Shown here piece by piece: positions 1-11,499 of a stretch of DNA of 64,000 nt. Numbering within the stretch: the first letter of the stretch is position 1; every line of letters begins with the position of its first letter. The position numbers and the translations under genes were made by a program. Under the pieces are notes generated by a model that saw only the letters and a list, made by a program, of their open reading frames with translations, searched no databases and was not told the origin of the DNA. Origin of the DNA: Trema orientale (Eukaryota; Streptophyta; Magnoliopsida; Rosales; Cannabaceae); contig JXTC01000027.1 in assembly GCA_002914845.1 (NCBI GenBank), positions 935,201 to 999,200 of the forward strand, in the 5' to 3' direction.

Positions 1-995
1 AATTAGAGTAAAAAAAAAGAAAATTTGAGAAATCAAATGACCATCATTTGGAATACGTTTCAACACATGACATCAACAAGCAGATTTTCTATTAATCATT
101 TTTGTTTTAAAAAAAATCATCTTATTCCCATGTTATAATATGTCTCATTTTGCCACAAAGTCAAAACTTTTCTAGAATGAAAAATAAAAATTAATGAATT
201 TTTATTAATTATAAAATAGTTTTAAAATAGACAGATCTTACCATTTTTATCCTCCAAAATTTTCAAAAATTTTAGGTCAAATTAATCACCAAAAATTAAA
301 AAATAACTGACATACCTTATTTTACTAATCTCCACAAAAATTCACATTTATTACAGGCTTTTATGTGTACTGTGATTTCTTGAGTAGTACAACTTTATTT
401 ATTACTACTGCATTTTTAATATTTTTTTTATATTTTTTTTATAACAGCACAAAAATGAAGTACCCACAGTCAGTAGCTTTCACTCTATCACTGAGGTAGC
501 CCTTTTCACATGGTAGATCGTCTTCTACTGTATTTGTGATACATAGCACCGGATTACTCATGGATGGCTTTCACACATCAGTGTAGGTAGCTTTTTTCTG
601 ACTATAGAGCCTGTTTTCACAAAAATTCTTTTCTGAGATCAAACAATCAAAAGTTAGTTAGTCAAAATCCAATTTTAAGATTTTCAATTTTTCCTGAAAT
701 ATTCAAAGATTTTAAAAGATAAAAACAACAAAAACTGTATATTAGAAAATCAATTCATAATTGACAAAAATTCATCTTTTTTCAGATTTTCTTTAAGCCT
801 TTCAAACAAAAATATCCCAACTTTAAAAGGCAAAATTTAGCACAGAGTTAAAAGTAACAAATCACATGGAACACATCCCTAAGATTTTTCTTAAGGAATA
901 AAAAACGATCAAAGTCAAAAGATTTTGTAGAAATATCTGTAAGTTGTACCTCTGTTTCAACTTTTCCAAAATTAGTGAGTTTAATTTAGGCTCAA

Positions 996-2532
996 TCAAA
1001 GAAGAAAAGCACTCATCCTTTTCCATGTAACCATTAAATCATCAATACTGCCTGTCATCAGTTCAGACGAATGATTTTTCTTCACCTTGGATAGGGTTTC
1101 AGCAGATACAATGTCTCTCTGTTCAGTTGATGTAACAACATCAGAATTTGGCGTTAAAGCATGACTGTCTGGCTCTCCATCAGCATCAGGCTGTGTTGTA
1201 ACATGCATTTTTGAAACATAATCCCCTACAACTTCATCAGTAAAGCTATTAATCTCATTCTTCTTACGATCCACTAGTATAGTTTTGTCACCTGTCATGT
1301 GCTTAGAACACCCAATATCGTTAGTAGCATATGTTCTAAAACAAGTTAAAGAAGTAGAGCAATTCAAATCTGATTTCTTTATCCGAACTTTTCTTGTTTT
1401 ATTTGAAAGATCTATCTTTTTCCTAGATATTTTTCTTTGGAAAGGAATCACATGTGAAAAATATTTATTTTTCAAAAGATTCACCATAGTAAAATACCGA
1501 GGTCTGATATGACCTTGAACACCACAGAAGTGACAAGTTGGAATAAACTTACCATACTTACCTGTCGAACTAGATGCTGCTGATTTTTGGTGTGTTGCAA
1601 CGTGTGTTGCAACATCAGCACGATTACCTGTAACTTGTGACGGTGAAGTAATTTTATTCTGTATTGCAACATACGGTTTCTAAGTAGCAACATCAGTACT
1701 TGTTCCTGCACCAGAGTTAGAAACAGAACTCTTAACAAACAGTTTTGGAGTTAGAGTGCTCACCTTTAAATCCGAGTCCTTTATGATCAGAACTTGATTT
1801 TTCAATTGTCAGAATATGATCCAGATTAGAAGTCTCTAAATTCAACATTTTTAAGGACTTTTGAGTCCTTTTAAGTTTAGCTGAGACTTCTTTTAATTTT
1901 GCTTCATTTTCAGTAAGCAAAGTCTCTAATTTCTGTACTTTGTTTTCTAAATTCTCCTTGTACTAAATAAGGGCAGAAATCCTTCCTTCAAATGATCTGT
2001 TCTGATCAACCACTCTAATCCATTGAGAATACATATTCTCATATGATGCTCGAATTGATTCTTCATTCAGCTCAGATTTATCACTGTCAGAATTAGTATC
2101 ATGATCCTTTTCTGTCCCAGATGTTGCAACAGAACTTCTCTGCGTAGACTGTGTTGCAACACGATCTGCAAATTTCTGTAAAGAACAAACTTCATCTTAA
2201 ACCAAAGAAACACCAAAGGCTATGTGATTACTTACATGGTCATCATCCTCCTCTTGACTACCATTAGATTCCTCATCACTCCATGTAGCAATCATAGCCT
2301 TTGCCTCTTTCTTCAAGGTATTGGCACACTCAACTTGTATGTGGCCGTATCCCTCATAATTTTTGTATTAAAATCCTTTAGTTTTCTTATTAATATCATA
2401 TCTAAAAGAGTTATTACCTTTAAAGGAATCTGAAGACTTCATTGCTGATTTTAGCCACTTATCAAAATTTGTCAAAAATTTATTTGAACCATCAAGTAGT
2501 GGGAAGCGAGATATAGAACCACCTTCTGCCAT
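996..2532 (-). pseudogene. Copia gag-protease remnant fused to pol linker
   Basis: The start codon lies at 2530-2532 and opens with MAEGGSISRFPLLDG, typical of copia Gag (capsid protein of the virus-like particle). Frameshifts and stops break it. A segment at 1732-1920 holds the charged helix of SIRE-type Gag with the GLGF motif. A zinc knuckle at about 1500-1550 reads CHFCGVQGH but its last cysteine is tyrosine. The terminal 163 codons (996-1487) are open and carry DIGCSKHMTGD, the protease/pre-integrase signature (normally DSGCSRHMTGD). Within about 60 residues this passes directly into KVKKNHSSELMTGS, which in intact elements lies between integrase and reverse transcriptase. The integrase is therefore deleted, leaving an uninterrupted fused frame. 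Non-functional for transposition by itself. Confidence 0.75.
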
Positions 2533-2596
2533 GAACGACATACCTGAAAACAGATCAAATATTCCACAAGATCTTCACTAAAAACGTTAGTGTCCC

Positions 2597-2608
2597 GCTC
2601 TGATACCA
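2597..2608 (-). promoter_or_regulatory. Primer-binding site, tRNA-iMet type
   Basis: The minus strand reads TGGTATCAGAGC, the classic plant copia site complementary to the 3' end of initiator tRNA-Met, where minus-strand DNA synthesis is primed. It lies two bases inside the LTR edge (TGTTAGG at 2611 on +), the usual spacing. Confidence 0.93.
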
Positions 2609-2610
2609 AT

Positions 2611-3500
2611 TGTTAGGTTCGTTAATCAGGTTTTACCGAATATAATTAATTTTCAATTAATTATGTGAGGTGGTAGTGTGGAAATCGTAAAAATATGACA
2701 CAAGATACCCGATAATCTACGTCTAAGGGGCCGTGCTCAGAGAATAAATACTATTAGTAAAGTTTGAATGAATACAAACACCAATCTGANNNNNNNNNNN
2801 NNNNNNNNNNNNNNNNNNNNNNNNNNNNNNNNNNNNNNNNNNNNNNNNNNNNNNNNNNNNNNNNNNNNNNNNNNNNNNNNNNNNNNNNNNNNNNNNNNNN
2901 NNNNNNNNNNNNNNNNNNNNTCATTGAAGGGAATTTTTTTAATGAAAAATAGGCATATACTCAAAACCAGTTTAGGAAAGAATGACATATTCTCAGAACC
3001 AATTTTGGTAAGAATCACTTACCTATTCCTGCACAATTGAATATGTATATGCATTAATAAGATCAGATTTTTATGTTTGACAACTATACTAATCGTGACT
3101 TAAAGCGTATAAATTAAAAATACAGATTATACTGAAAAAACTAGTCAGATCAAATATTTAGTCGCAAGTTGTAACATGACCGTGAAACCAGTCATGTTGC
3201 AACATGAAGGTTGCCAACAGATTATTTGCTCTTTCAACCTCAATTCTAGTCGACTGGTCGTCCTTCTTCTTCTTATTCTTCTTCTTTTCTCTCTATTTTT
3301 TCCCCTTTCTCTTATCAATTTAGCTAGTCAGACCTCATTATCTTGGACTCTTGGTTGATCACATGCTATATGCCTATATATCTATATTATCTTGGACTTG
3401 ATATTGAAAAGAAAGTTTTCAAAAAGAATGGGCTAATTTAAACATTAAAAAGAATGGGCTGATTTGGATATTAAAAGAAATGGGTTTAAAGTTTAAACAA
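2611..3500 (-). repeat. 5' LTR of the left copia element (outer edge uncertain)
   Basis: The inner LTR edge is TGTTAGG directly outside the primer site. Read on minus, a TATA-like stretch lies near 3370-3390, followed by a purine-rich tract at 3250-3310, consistent with promoter and transcript start. The LTR contains the run of unknown bases at 2790-2920. The outer edge is estimated. Confidence 0.55.
2790..2920. other. Assembly gap (131 N)
   Basis: All bases are N. Translations through it are meaningless. The gap falls inside an LTR, a common place for assembly failure. Confidence 0.99.
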
Positions 3501-3649
3501 TAGGCTTTGGAGACTTAAAGTTAGAAAAACTAAGTCTAATATAATTTTAAGGAACAAAATTTTGTAAAAATAACATTTGGCTTATATAATATAATTAATA
3601 TTTTTTTTGGTCGAAACGAAGATAATAATATAATTAATATATATGTACA

Positions 3650-5725
3650 AAAAAATATTTCGTAAAATTTTAGTGGGGGAAATTTATCCCCTACTCGCCC
3701 CTTAGGGACTCCATCCCTGCTCCTCGCGCCTTAAGTGAAACACGCGTTTCACTCGAAATTTTGGCCAACATAGATTGTGTTTGGTGATTTGATTGTGTTT
3801 GGTGACTTGATTGTGTTTGGTGATTTGAAACTTAAGTTTTATGTACCTTTGTGAAGGAGTTTGGTCATTTCAAGCTTAAGTTTGTATAGGACATGTTATG
3901 AATGCCATGTATTTGACAAAATATCTAAGAGAATATGAATAGAGTAAAATCAATATTTGGTATATGTTTACGGCAAAATGAAGATACATAACTTATCCAA
4001 ATATCATTAAAATTATAAAACTTGATACTTATATGTAAAAATTAAAAATTCAAAACTTATAGGATAAAGATATCGTAGCTTATGAACATTTTATCATTAA
4101 CATTTAAAGAGAAAATTTATGAGAAACTAGTTCTATTATTTCTTACATATTTGTAATTTATATAGTGACTTGATTGTGCTTTTGAAACTTGAGTTTTATG
4201 TATCTTTGTGAAGGAGTTTGGTTAGATTGTTCTACTTGCATAGATGAGCTATTTTTTATTATATAAATTATCATATTTTTAGAATATTTGTGTATTATTT
4301 GAATTATTATAGTTCATATATATTTTCAAATTGTATTTTTGCTCAACGTGTAGGTTATTGAGGATTTTCTACTTTGATTTTATTTGAATTTGTCTTTAAT
4401 CCAGGAGCTAGCTTTTGTGAAATTAGGTAATTTTCCTTCAAGTCTGTTGAGAAATATGAACTATATTGTTATTTGATTGTGCTTGGTAATTTAAAAATTA
4501 GGTTTTATCTATCTTTTTAACTTGAATTGGTCAATTGAAGCTTATGCATACTAGGTGTTTGACAAAATGCCTAGGAGAATATTAATAGAGTAAATCATTT
4601 TTTTTTGGTATATGTTTGGCACATACTAGGTGTTTGACAAAATGCCTAAGAGAATATTAATAGAGTAAATCATTTTTTTGGTATATGTTTGAGACAAAAT
4701 AATGATACTTAAGTTATCAAAATGTCATTAGAGTTATAAAACTTGATACTTATATGTCACAATTAAAAATTTAAAACTCTTAGGACAATTATAAGTTATG
4801 TATCATCATCTTCCCTCAAACATACACCAAATATTGATTTTATTCTATTCACATTCTCTTAGATATTTTGTCAAATACATGGTATTCATAACATGTCCTA
4901 TACAAACTTAAGCTTGAAGTGACGAAGCTCCTTCACAAAGGTACATAAAACTTAAGTTTCAAATCACAAAACACAATTAAGTCACTAAACACAATCTATG
5001 TTGGCCAAAATTTCGAGTGAAACGCGCATTTCACTTAAGGCGTGAGGAGTAGGGATGGAGCCCCTAAGGGGCGAGTGGGGGGCGAATTGCCCCCGCTGAA
5101 ATTTGACGAAATATTTTATCATTAACATTTAAAGAGAAAGTTTATGAGAAACTAGTTCTATTATTTCTTATAAGTTTGTAATTTATATAGTGGTTTGATT
5201 GTGCTTTTGAAACTTGAGTTTTATGTATCTTTGTGAAGGAGCTTGGTTGGGTTGTTCTACTTGCATAGGTGAACGATTTTTTATTATATAAATTCTCATA
5301 TTTTTAGAATATTTATGTATGATTTGAATTATTATATTTTGTATATATTTTCAAATTATACTTTTGCTCAATGTGTAAGTTATTGAGGATTTCTACTTTG
5401 ATTTTGTTTGGATTTGCCTTTAATCCGGGAGCTAGCTTTTGTGAAATTAGGTAACTTTTCTTCAAATCCGTTGAGAAATGTGAACTATATTGTTATTTGA
5501 TTGTGCTTGGTGATTTAAAGATTATGTTTTATCTATCTTTTTAACTTGGATTGGTCAATTGAAGCTTATGCATACTAGATGTTTGATAAAATGCCTAGAA
5601 GAATATTAATAGAGTAAATCGTTTTTTTTTTGGTATATGTTTGACACAAAGTAATGATACTTAAGATACCATACTTATATGTCAAAATTTAAAATTTAAA
5701 ACTTATAGGACAATGATAATGGCGG
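3650..5725. repeat. Composite of inverted and direct repeats
   Basis: A left arm (about 3650-3990) returns in reverse complement at about 4790-5117, including a GC-richer core with a CCCCTAAGGGG-like palindrome and the TTTCACTCGAAATTTTGGCC block. Between the arms is unit B (about 4087-4790), which begins again in direct orientation immediately after the right arm (about 5113-5725). Both B copies start near ATCATTAACATTTAAAGAGA. Within the first B copy a segment of about 70 bp around 4547-4690 is itself duplicated in tandem. Arms and B units also share diverged sequence (ATATGTTTG and TTGACAAAAT blocks), so all may derive from one ancestral repeat. No coding capacity is visible, and the class (foldback, LARD or other) is unknown. 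Confidence 0.8.
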
Positions 5726-6109
5726 AAAGTGGGTGAGATTATGATGAGGACAGACTCTCTTGAGTGAGCTTGTCTCATAAAGAGAGAAAAGAAAGGTTTG
5801 ATTTTCCTTTTCTGGGTTAGAAAATATGATGATAAGAGCTTATAACTTTTTATTGGGCCATACATATTCCAAATTTTTAATTATAGGAGAGTATAAGGGA
5901 GAGCATCATATTCCAGTCTTTTGGTTACATTAATTGAAAACTCTACTTAAGAGTTGTTACAGGGAGTTTATCCTCCCAATTTGTTAATCGCAAATTATGC
6001 TTATCCTTTATGTCTTTTTTGATTCGTCATAAATTAGAAATTATATTCTGGATGTACTTTGAAATATATTGTAAGGTTTATTGTCATTTTAATTGAATCA
6101 TTGATGTTG

Positions 6110-6481
6110 GTAACTCGTGGGAAAAACAGAAAAAAATGAGCAAATTGAAAAAAAAAAGTATAGATGATGATTTTCTGGCAAAACTGTCATCTATAGTCAT
6201 ACCTGTCAATACCTATATATAATGGTTTTCTAGCTAAACTGTCATCTAGAGTCATCCCTGTCAACATTTATGGAAGACAGTTTTTTGGTAAAACTGTCAT
6301 CTATAACCATATAAATCACCACTTTCCCTCCAAATTCCATGTTTTATACGACAGTTACAACTCGTCGTCTCTTTTACAGAAGAAAAGATCACACTGGCAC
6401 AGACGATGGTTTTGTAAACATCGTCTTTACCTTTAAATCACGGTTTAAAACCATCATCTAAGAGAGGATTTTGCAGTAGTG
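6110..6481. mobile_element. CACTA (En/Spm) transposon terminus
   Basis: The right end on + is TTTTGCAGTAGTG, i.e. CACTACTGCAAAA on the other strand, a standard CACTA terminal inverted repeat. Inside it are subterminal repeats: three copies of a block containing AAAACTGTCATCTA (near 6180, 6235 and 6290) and an inverted pair around ATCGTCTTTACC and AACCATCATCT. Such arrays bind the CACTA transposase. No matching left terminus and no transposase were found in the window, so the inner limit is approximate. Confidence 0.75.
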
Positions 6482-7814
6482 CATAAAAATTAAGCGTCCA
6501 TCAACTTCCATGTAGTCCATATATGATTGCTTCCGTGGACCCCTATGAAACATGCAATCTAAGTCAATAATCTAGCTATTCTCCCACTTCAATGTTGTGA
6601 CTGGCAACACCCTCTGTACTTTTATAATTATCCATCTTGTCGGTGTGCCTTGAGTTTCCTTCTTGTCCTTCGGTCTTTTTATTCAAGTCTTTGATGTACC
6701 CTGTTTCTTGTGATTCTATCTTTACACAATTTAGCAAACCAAATTTGATAGTGCAATGCATAAATGAGTACCTCTATGAACTTTTTAGAAGCCAAATTAT
6801 GCACACCCTGATTTCTCTTTCCATTTTTGATTTTCTTATTTTGTTCTTTATCTTCTCCTCTATTGGTTGAACCCATAGATCTCAACCAATTCTTAGCTCT
6901 GGTATCACAAAACCCATACCATTCTCAGATTCACTCTCCCATAAAATCCAAGAATCCCTCTCACTAAGGTTACAAACTAAGAGAGTTCGTGAGAGAATGA
7001 GGGAAAAAGGATAAAAGTAGAATTTTAATGAAAATGACTAAAAAAGATTCAAGTCCCAAGATAAGGCGTCACAACCCCTTCCTAAAATCTATTTCCCTGT
7101 ATTATTTGCACGAGTTGACGTGGATTGAGGCTTTTCTTCTCTAGTGGGGCCCACATGTTTTGACTCTCTCAAAAGAAAACCACTCAAAACTTCTATTCAA
7201 CACTGCAGTCTTCGGTGAACTCTACTCTAATTCGGAATCCTGAATCCAGTCCAAAATCCATCCATAGAGATTATTTTCCTCTAAATTAACCATCAACTAA
7301 ATAAAAATGGAGGTTGAAAGAGTAACTAAAGCCTCAAAGTTTCTTTTTGTTTTTCTTCTTTCTTTTTTCCAGAATATTTAGATAATTACTCAGTTTTTCA
7401 CATTTGTGAAATCTTTTTCCGAATTGCCTCAATCTAAAAGAAAAAAAAAATCATCTTTTGATTAAAATCAAATAAAGAAGTAGTAAGCATGTGCTAATTA
7501 AAACATGGGTTGGAACTTGTAAAACCGTTCAGCTTCCTCGTCGGTGGATTCCATACCTTCTCTCTTATCAGTTCTTCCCCCAGAGGAGGTGGACAAAAAA
7601 TTAGCAGGGAAAATTTGATCTAAAACGAGTACTTTATTTACGAATTTCCTTCTTCGACCACTCGATTACAAGGCAAAGAAATATAAATCAAAATAAATAA
7701 GCATACAAAAAATATGCCTTAATGCTGATAAATTTCGTCATAAAATATATATCCAAAAGACAATTACCCATATTATTGGCGTAATTCCATTCAAAATAGA
7801 GAAGAACAGAAGGA
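6482..7814 (-). other. Degraded sequence, possible copia 5' leader remnant
   Basis: On minus, a site at about 6895-6910 reads TGATACCAGAGC, two changes from a copia primer-binding site, and 20-25 bases later a start codon near 6870 opens a 68-codon frame beginning MRSMGSTNRGEDKEQ. Sequence above it (6905-7200) could be LTR, but there is no partner LTR and no recognisable Gag domain. From 7200 to 7814 I see only AT-rich sequence with no gene. Confidence 0.3.
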
Positions 7815-7819
7815 AATAG

Positions 7820-8363
7820 TTTTAGAGAAATAACCTCCCCAGTAGACACGCAAAATTACAAAAGCGATAATAAAAGCAAAATAAGGAGACACATAATTTA
7901 CATGGTTCACTAATTCGGCTACGTCCACGGGACTACTTCAGATCTTTTCCTATAGAGAGAAAATTTAAATAGTGTTTACAAATACTCACAACTTATAATC
8001 CTAATCCTAATTACACCTAAGAATTTTTCTCACAAAAATTCTCTTAAGAACTTCTTAACTGAAGCTCTTTCTTTATCTCTTTATATTGAGATTTTTTTTT
8101 ATTGGCATGAATTTTTGAAACTGAGGATGGGGTATTTATAGTTGATACCCCCTCTATTTCAGCTTGGTGCCGAATGCAATTCAGCATTGAAATCAAATAG
8201 TGGCACCTCATTCAAAGAAATCGGTGCCTCTTTTTTTTGACCCTTTTTTTATTATTTCTTTTTCACCTGTTTCTTACCAAAAAAATAGGTGCCCATGCTT
8301 TTTGACCTTTCCCTTTTTTTCTTTTGATAAAAAACAAGGCCACATTTGTCTTCTTGCCTGACA
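7820..8363 (-). repeat. 3' LTR of copia element
   Basis: Direct copy of 12413-12948, aligning along its length, including the AGGAGAC and TGGTTCAC blocks. On minus it begins TGTCAGGCAAG just after a purine-rich tract (AGTGGAAAAG) that can serve as plus-strand primer. Its far end is eroded. Confidence 0.92.
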
Positions 8364-8449
8364 ACTTTTCCACTTGAAGACTTATTTCAATATGTCTTCA
8401 CACCTGATCAATGTAATAATCCATCTATCCTCTTTATACTTGTAGGCCA

Positions 8450-8970
8450 ACTGAAGCTGAACAAAGCTTCAACTTGACAATTATCACCGTCTTTGTTAGC
8501 ATATTTGCAGGATTCTTACTTCTCGGAATCTTATCAAGCACTAAGACTCCATCTTCCATAGGTGATTTGATGAAGTGATACTATACTTGTATATGCTTTG
8601 TTCTAGCATGAAAAATGAGATTCTTTGCCAAATAAGTCACACTCTGTTTGCCATAATGCAACACACTATTCTCTTGCTTATGACATAATTCTTCCAGGAA
8701 AGACTTTAACCATATCATCTCTTTGTAAGCTTCTGTTACAATAATGTATTCTATCTCAGTAGTTGAATGTATAATAATCTTTTGCAACCTAGAAACCCAA
8801 CTAACTGCTGTACCTCCATGAGTGTACACATATCTAGTAGTACTCTTCTTGCTGTCTAAATCACTGGCCATGTCAGCGTCTATATAATCTTGTAAGCCGA
8901 AATCTATCTTTCTAAAACATAGGGGAATCCACTTCACTGCTTCCCAATATTGGTTTCCTGGATTACTCAT
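8450..8970 (-). pseudogene. Copia RNase H domain remnant
   Basis: Removes the RNA strand during reverse transcription in the virus-like particle. Residues at 8581-8970 read MSNPGNQYWEAVKWI, the copia link from reverse transcriptase to RNase H, then ARTKHIQV. After a stop the frame continues to 8450 with KIPRSKNPANMLTKT and KLKLC, the usual C-terminus next to the 3' LTR. The STTEIEYI motif (family STTEAEY) and the SKKSTT block are present. Broken by at least one stop and therefore not functional. Confidence 0.9.
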
Positions 8971-9009
8971 ATATCGGCTTACAACTCCAACTACATAGGC
9001 TATATCCGG

Positions 9010-9693
9010 TCAGGTATATACCATAGCATACATAAGACTGCCAACAGCAGATGCATAAGGTACCTTCGCCATGTACATCTGCTCATCCTCCGTCGAGGGT
9101 GACTGCTCTTTGGTTAGTTTGAAGTGACTAGCCAAAGGAGTACTCACACGCTTTGCTTCGTCCATGTTGAATGTACTATGCACCTTCTTTATATATTCCT
9201 CCTGTGATAGCTTCAACTTCCCGTTCACCATGTCTCTAGAAATTCTCATCCAAAGGATTTGTTTTCTAACTCCCAAATCCTTCATAGAGAAAACCTCTGA
9301 CAATTCCCTCTTTAGCTCTTTAATTTCCTCTATGCAGGCTCTAGCAATTAACATATCATCTATATATAGAAGTAGAATGATATTGGAATTGACAAACCTC
9401 TTCACATAATAGTAATGATCTGCCTGGTATCTCAAGTAACCGTTATTACTCATGAATTCATCAAACTTCTTGTACCACTGCCTTGGAACTTGTTTTAGGC
9501 TATACAAGCTCTTCCTAAGTTTGCACACCATTCTCGCATTTATCTGTACTTCAAAATCTTGTGACTGCTTCATGTAAATTTTTTCTTCCAAATCACTATA
9601 GAGAAATACCGTCTTAACATCTAACTGCTCTAGGCACAGATCTTCCTTAGCTACCAACCCAAGTATTGTTCCGATTGTGGTCAGTTTAACCAC
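9010..9693 (-). pseudogene. Copia reverse transcriptase remnant
   Basis: A 227-codon open stretch covers the copia reverse transcriptase palm: LDVKTVFLYSDLEEKIYMKQ, then SLYSLKQVPRQWYKKFD, then the catalytic YIDDMLIA (family YVDDMLI). The second and third catalytic aspartates are kept. The first aspartate motif DVKTAFLHG has become DVKTVFLYS; the D remains. The segment ends at GSLMYAMVYT, and the sequence before it (9693-10100) is broken by stops. It lies between integrase and RNase H remnants as expected. Confidence 0.92.
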
Positions 9694-10089
9694 TAGAGAG
9701 AAAATTTTAGTGTAGTCAATGCCTTTATTCTGCTAAAAATCTTTTACAACAAGTCTTGCCTTGTATCGCTTGCTACCGTCATATTCTTCCTTTATTCAGT
9801 AGACCTACTTATTGTGTAGTGCCCTCTTTCTTTCTGGTAGTTCAACCAACTCCTATGTTTGATTGGGTGATAGCGAATCCATATCATCTTTTATCACTAA
9901 CTCCTACTTGATTGACTCATCATCCTGCATAGCTTCTTCATAAGTCTCTGGCTCTCCTATATCAGTCAATAGAATGTAATGCAGTGCAGGAGAATATCTT
10001 TGTGGCAGTTGAATAGTTTTGGAGGATCTCCTGAGTTCAGTTACAGAAGTTTGTGGATTTGCCTCGGGAGAAACAACTTCTTGATCTTC

Positions 10090-11100
10090 CTAGACATTAT
10101 TCTTCTTTTCATCTATTGGGATACTGTTTAGTAGAATTTCGTCTGTCTTCTTGACATCAGGAGATGCACCATTAGTTTTGGTGCCTAATCTGTTCTTGTA
10201 CAATATATCCTCATTGAAGATAACATCTTTGCTCCTGATGATCTTCTTAGTTTGATAAACCAAATTCATCGTTGCCATAACTGACAAAATATTACTTCTT
10301 GGATTTTGGATCAAGCTTACTTCAACTAGCATGATCGATATAAATATAGGATAAACAACCAAAAACTTTCAAAGAAGATAATTTTACCTCTTTACTACTC
10401 CAAATTTCTTCTAGTATTTTGAAATCAAGAGGTGTTGAGGGTCCCTTGTTGATCAGAAATGCTGCAATTTTAACTGCTTCAGCTCAGAACATATTTGGCA
10501 ATCCAGCAAGTAACCTCATGCTTCTAGCATGTTCATTCAGGTACCTGTTCATCCTATCAGCTACACCATTCTGTTGTAGTTTTCCAGGAATGGTTTTCTC
10601 TATCTTGATCCCATTGAGTGCACAATATCTATTGAACTCATCATTTCCATATTCTCCTCCATTATCAGACCGCAAAAATTTTACTTTCAAATTGGTCTTA
10701 TTTTCCACCATGGCTCTTCACTTCTTAAAGGTATTGTTGACATCAGATTTATTTTTTAGAAAATAAACCTATACCATCCTGCTTGAATCGTTAATGAAAG
10801 TGACATAATAGCTTGAGCCTCCAAGAGATGTCAAATGGGATGGTCCCCACACGTTTGTATGGACCAGCTCTAACTTTGCGCACATGATTCTTTTTGGTCT
10901 TTTGAAAAGCTCACTCCTTTTTGTTTGCCAAAGATATAGTTTTTACATAGACTATGCTTAACTGACTTCAGCTCTGGTAGCTTTCCTTTTAACAGTTTCA
11001 CCTTCACTCCCTTCTTGCTCATATGCCAAAGTCTATAGTGCCATAGACTTTAATTAACTCCGGCATCCATAGCTACTAGTGTATCTCTGCAATTGGAAGT
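10090..11100 (-). pseudogene. Copia integrase remnant
   Basis: Integrase inserts the element's cDNA into the genome. The pre-integrase motif LWHYRLWHMSKKG lies near 11030. The core starts at about 10850 with VHTNVWGPSHL: the first catalytic aspartate of the DDE triad (family TDVWGP) is asparagine. The second is kept in LRSDNGGEY at about 10660 within the open stretch 10484-10711. The C-terminal part near 10090-10362 carries KIIRSKDVIFNED, matching the family's R-DV-F-E block. Stops separate the pieces. Loss of one catalytic acid plus stops makes it inactive. Confidence 0.88.
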
Positions 11101-11266
11101 CATATAAAAAGTTCCAATATTATTTCCTCGAGCAACAACCATTACTCCTTTACTGATCTTCCACAAGCTACCAGAAAAGATTACGTTGTATCCATCATCA
11201 TCAAGCTGTCCCCACTGAAATAAGATTCCTCATTAAGCCTGGTACATACCTTACTTTCTGAATTTT

Positions 11267-11488
11267 TCATGCCGATCTATTTAATATCTTTAAACAAATA
11301 TCAGTCATACTAACAATATCAAATGGTTCTCCATCAGCTAGATATGCCTTACCAAAATTACCAGCAAAATAATTCTTGATAATCTCTCGATATGCAGTGG
11401 TATGAAACGAGGCTCCTGAGTCTAAAATCCAAGAATCAGTTGGACTATCAACAGATAATAGTAAAAGCTCCTGTATCTTCTCAGTCAC
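11267..11488 (-). pseudogene. Copia aspartic protease remnant
   Basis: Cleaves the Gag-Pol precursor in functional elements. The segment holds SWILDSGASFHTT with the catalytic DSGA intact, then YLADGEPFDIV typical of copia protease. Just upstream on minus (about 11545-11580) is the zinc-knuckle start CWNCGKTSHLK of Gag. The frame ends soon after the protease core. Confidence 0.9.
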
Positions 11489-11499
11489 AGCATTAGCAG

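Larger units (their letters stand above)
1..3500 (-). mobile_element. Partial SIRE-like Ty1/copia element, 5' part
   Basis: Read on the minus strand this stretch has, in order, an LTR beginning (on + strand) at 2611, a primer-binding site at 2597-2608, a gag start at 2532 and a degraded gag-protease reading region down to 996. Below 996 no reading frame is recognisable and the 3' LTR is not in the window, so the element runs off the left edge or was truncated. The outer LTR edge is uncertain because no clear terminal CA and target duplication can be seen; 3500 is an approximate limit. The long gag, the DIGCSKHMTGD protease motif and the leader layout resemble the SIRE/Maximus lineage of copia elements. 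Confidence 0.75.

Noticed and set aside
2737-3040. Open frames running through the N gap
   Set aside because: Most of their length is unknown bases.
10419-10766. A 115-codon + frame
   Set aside because: Antisense shadow of the copia integrase remnant.
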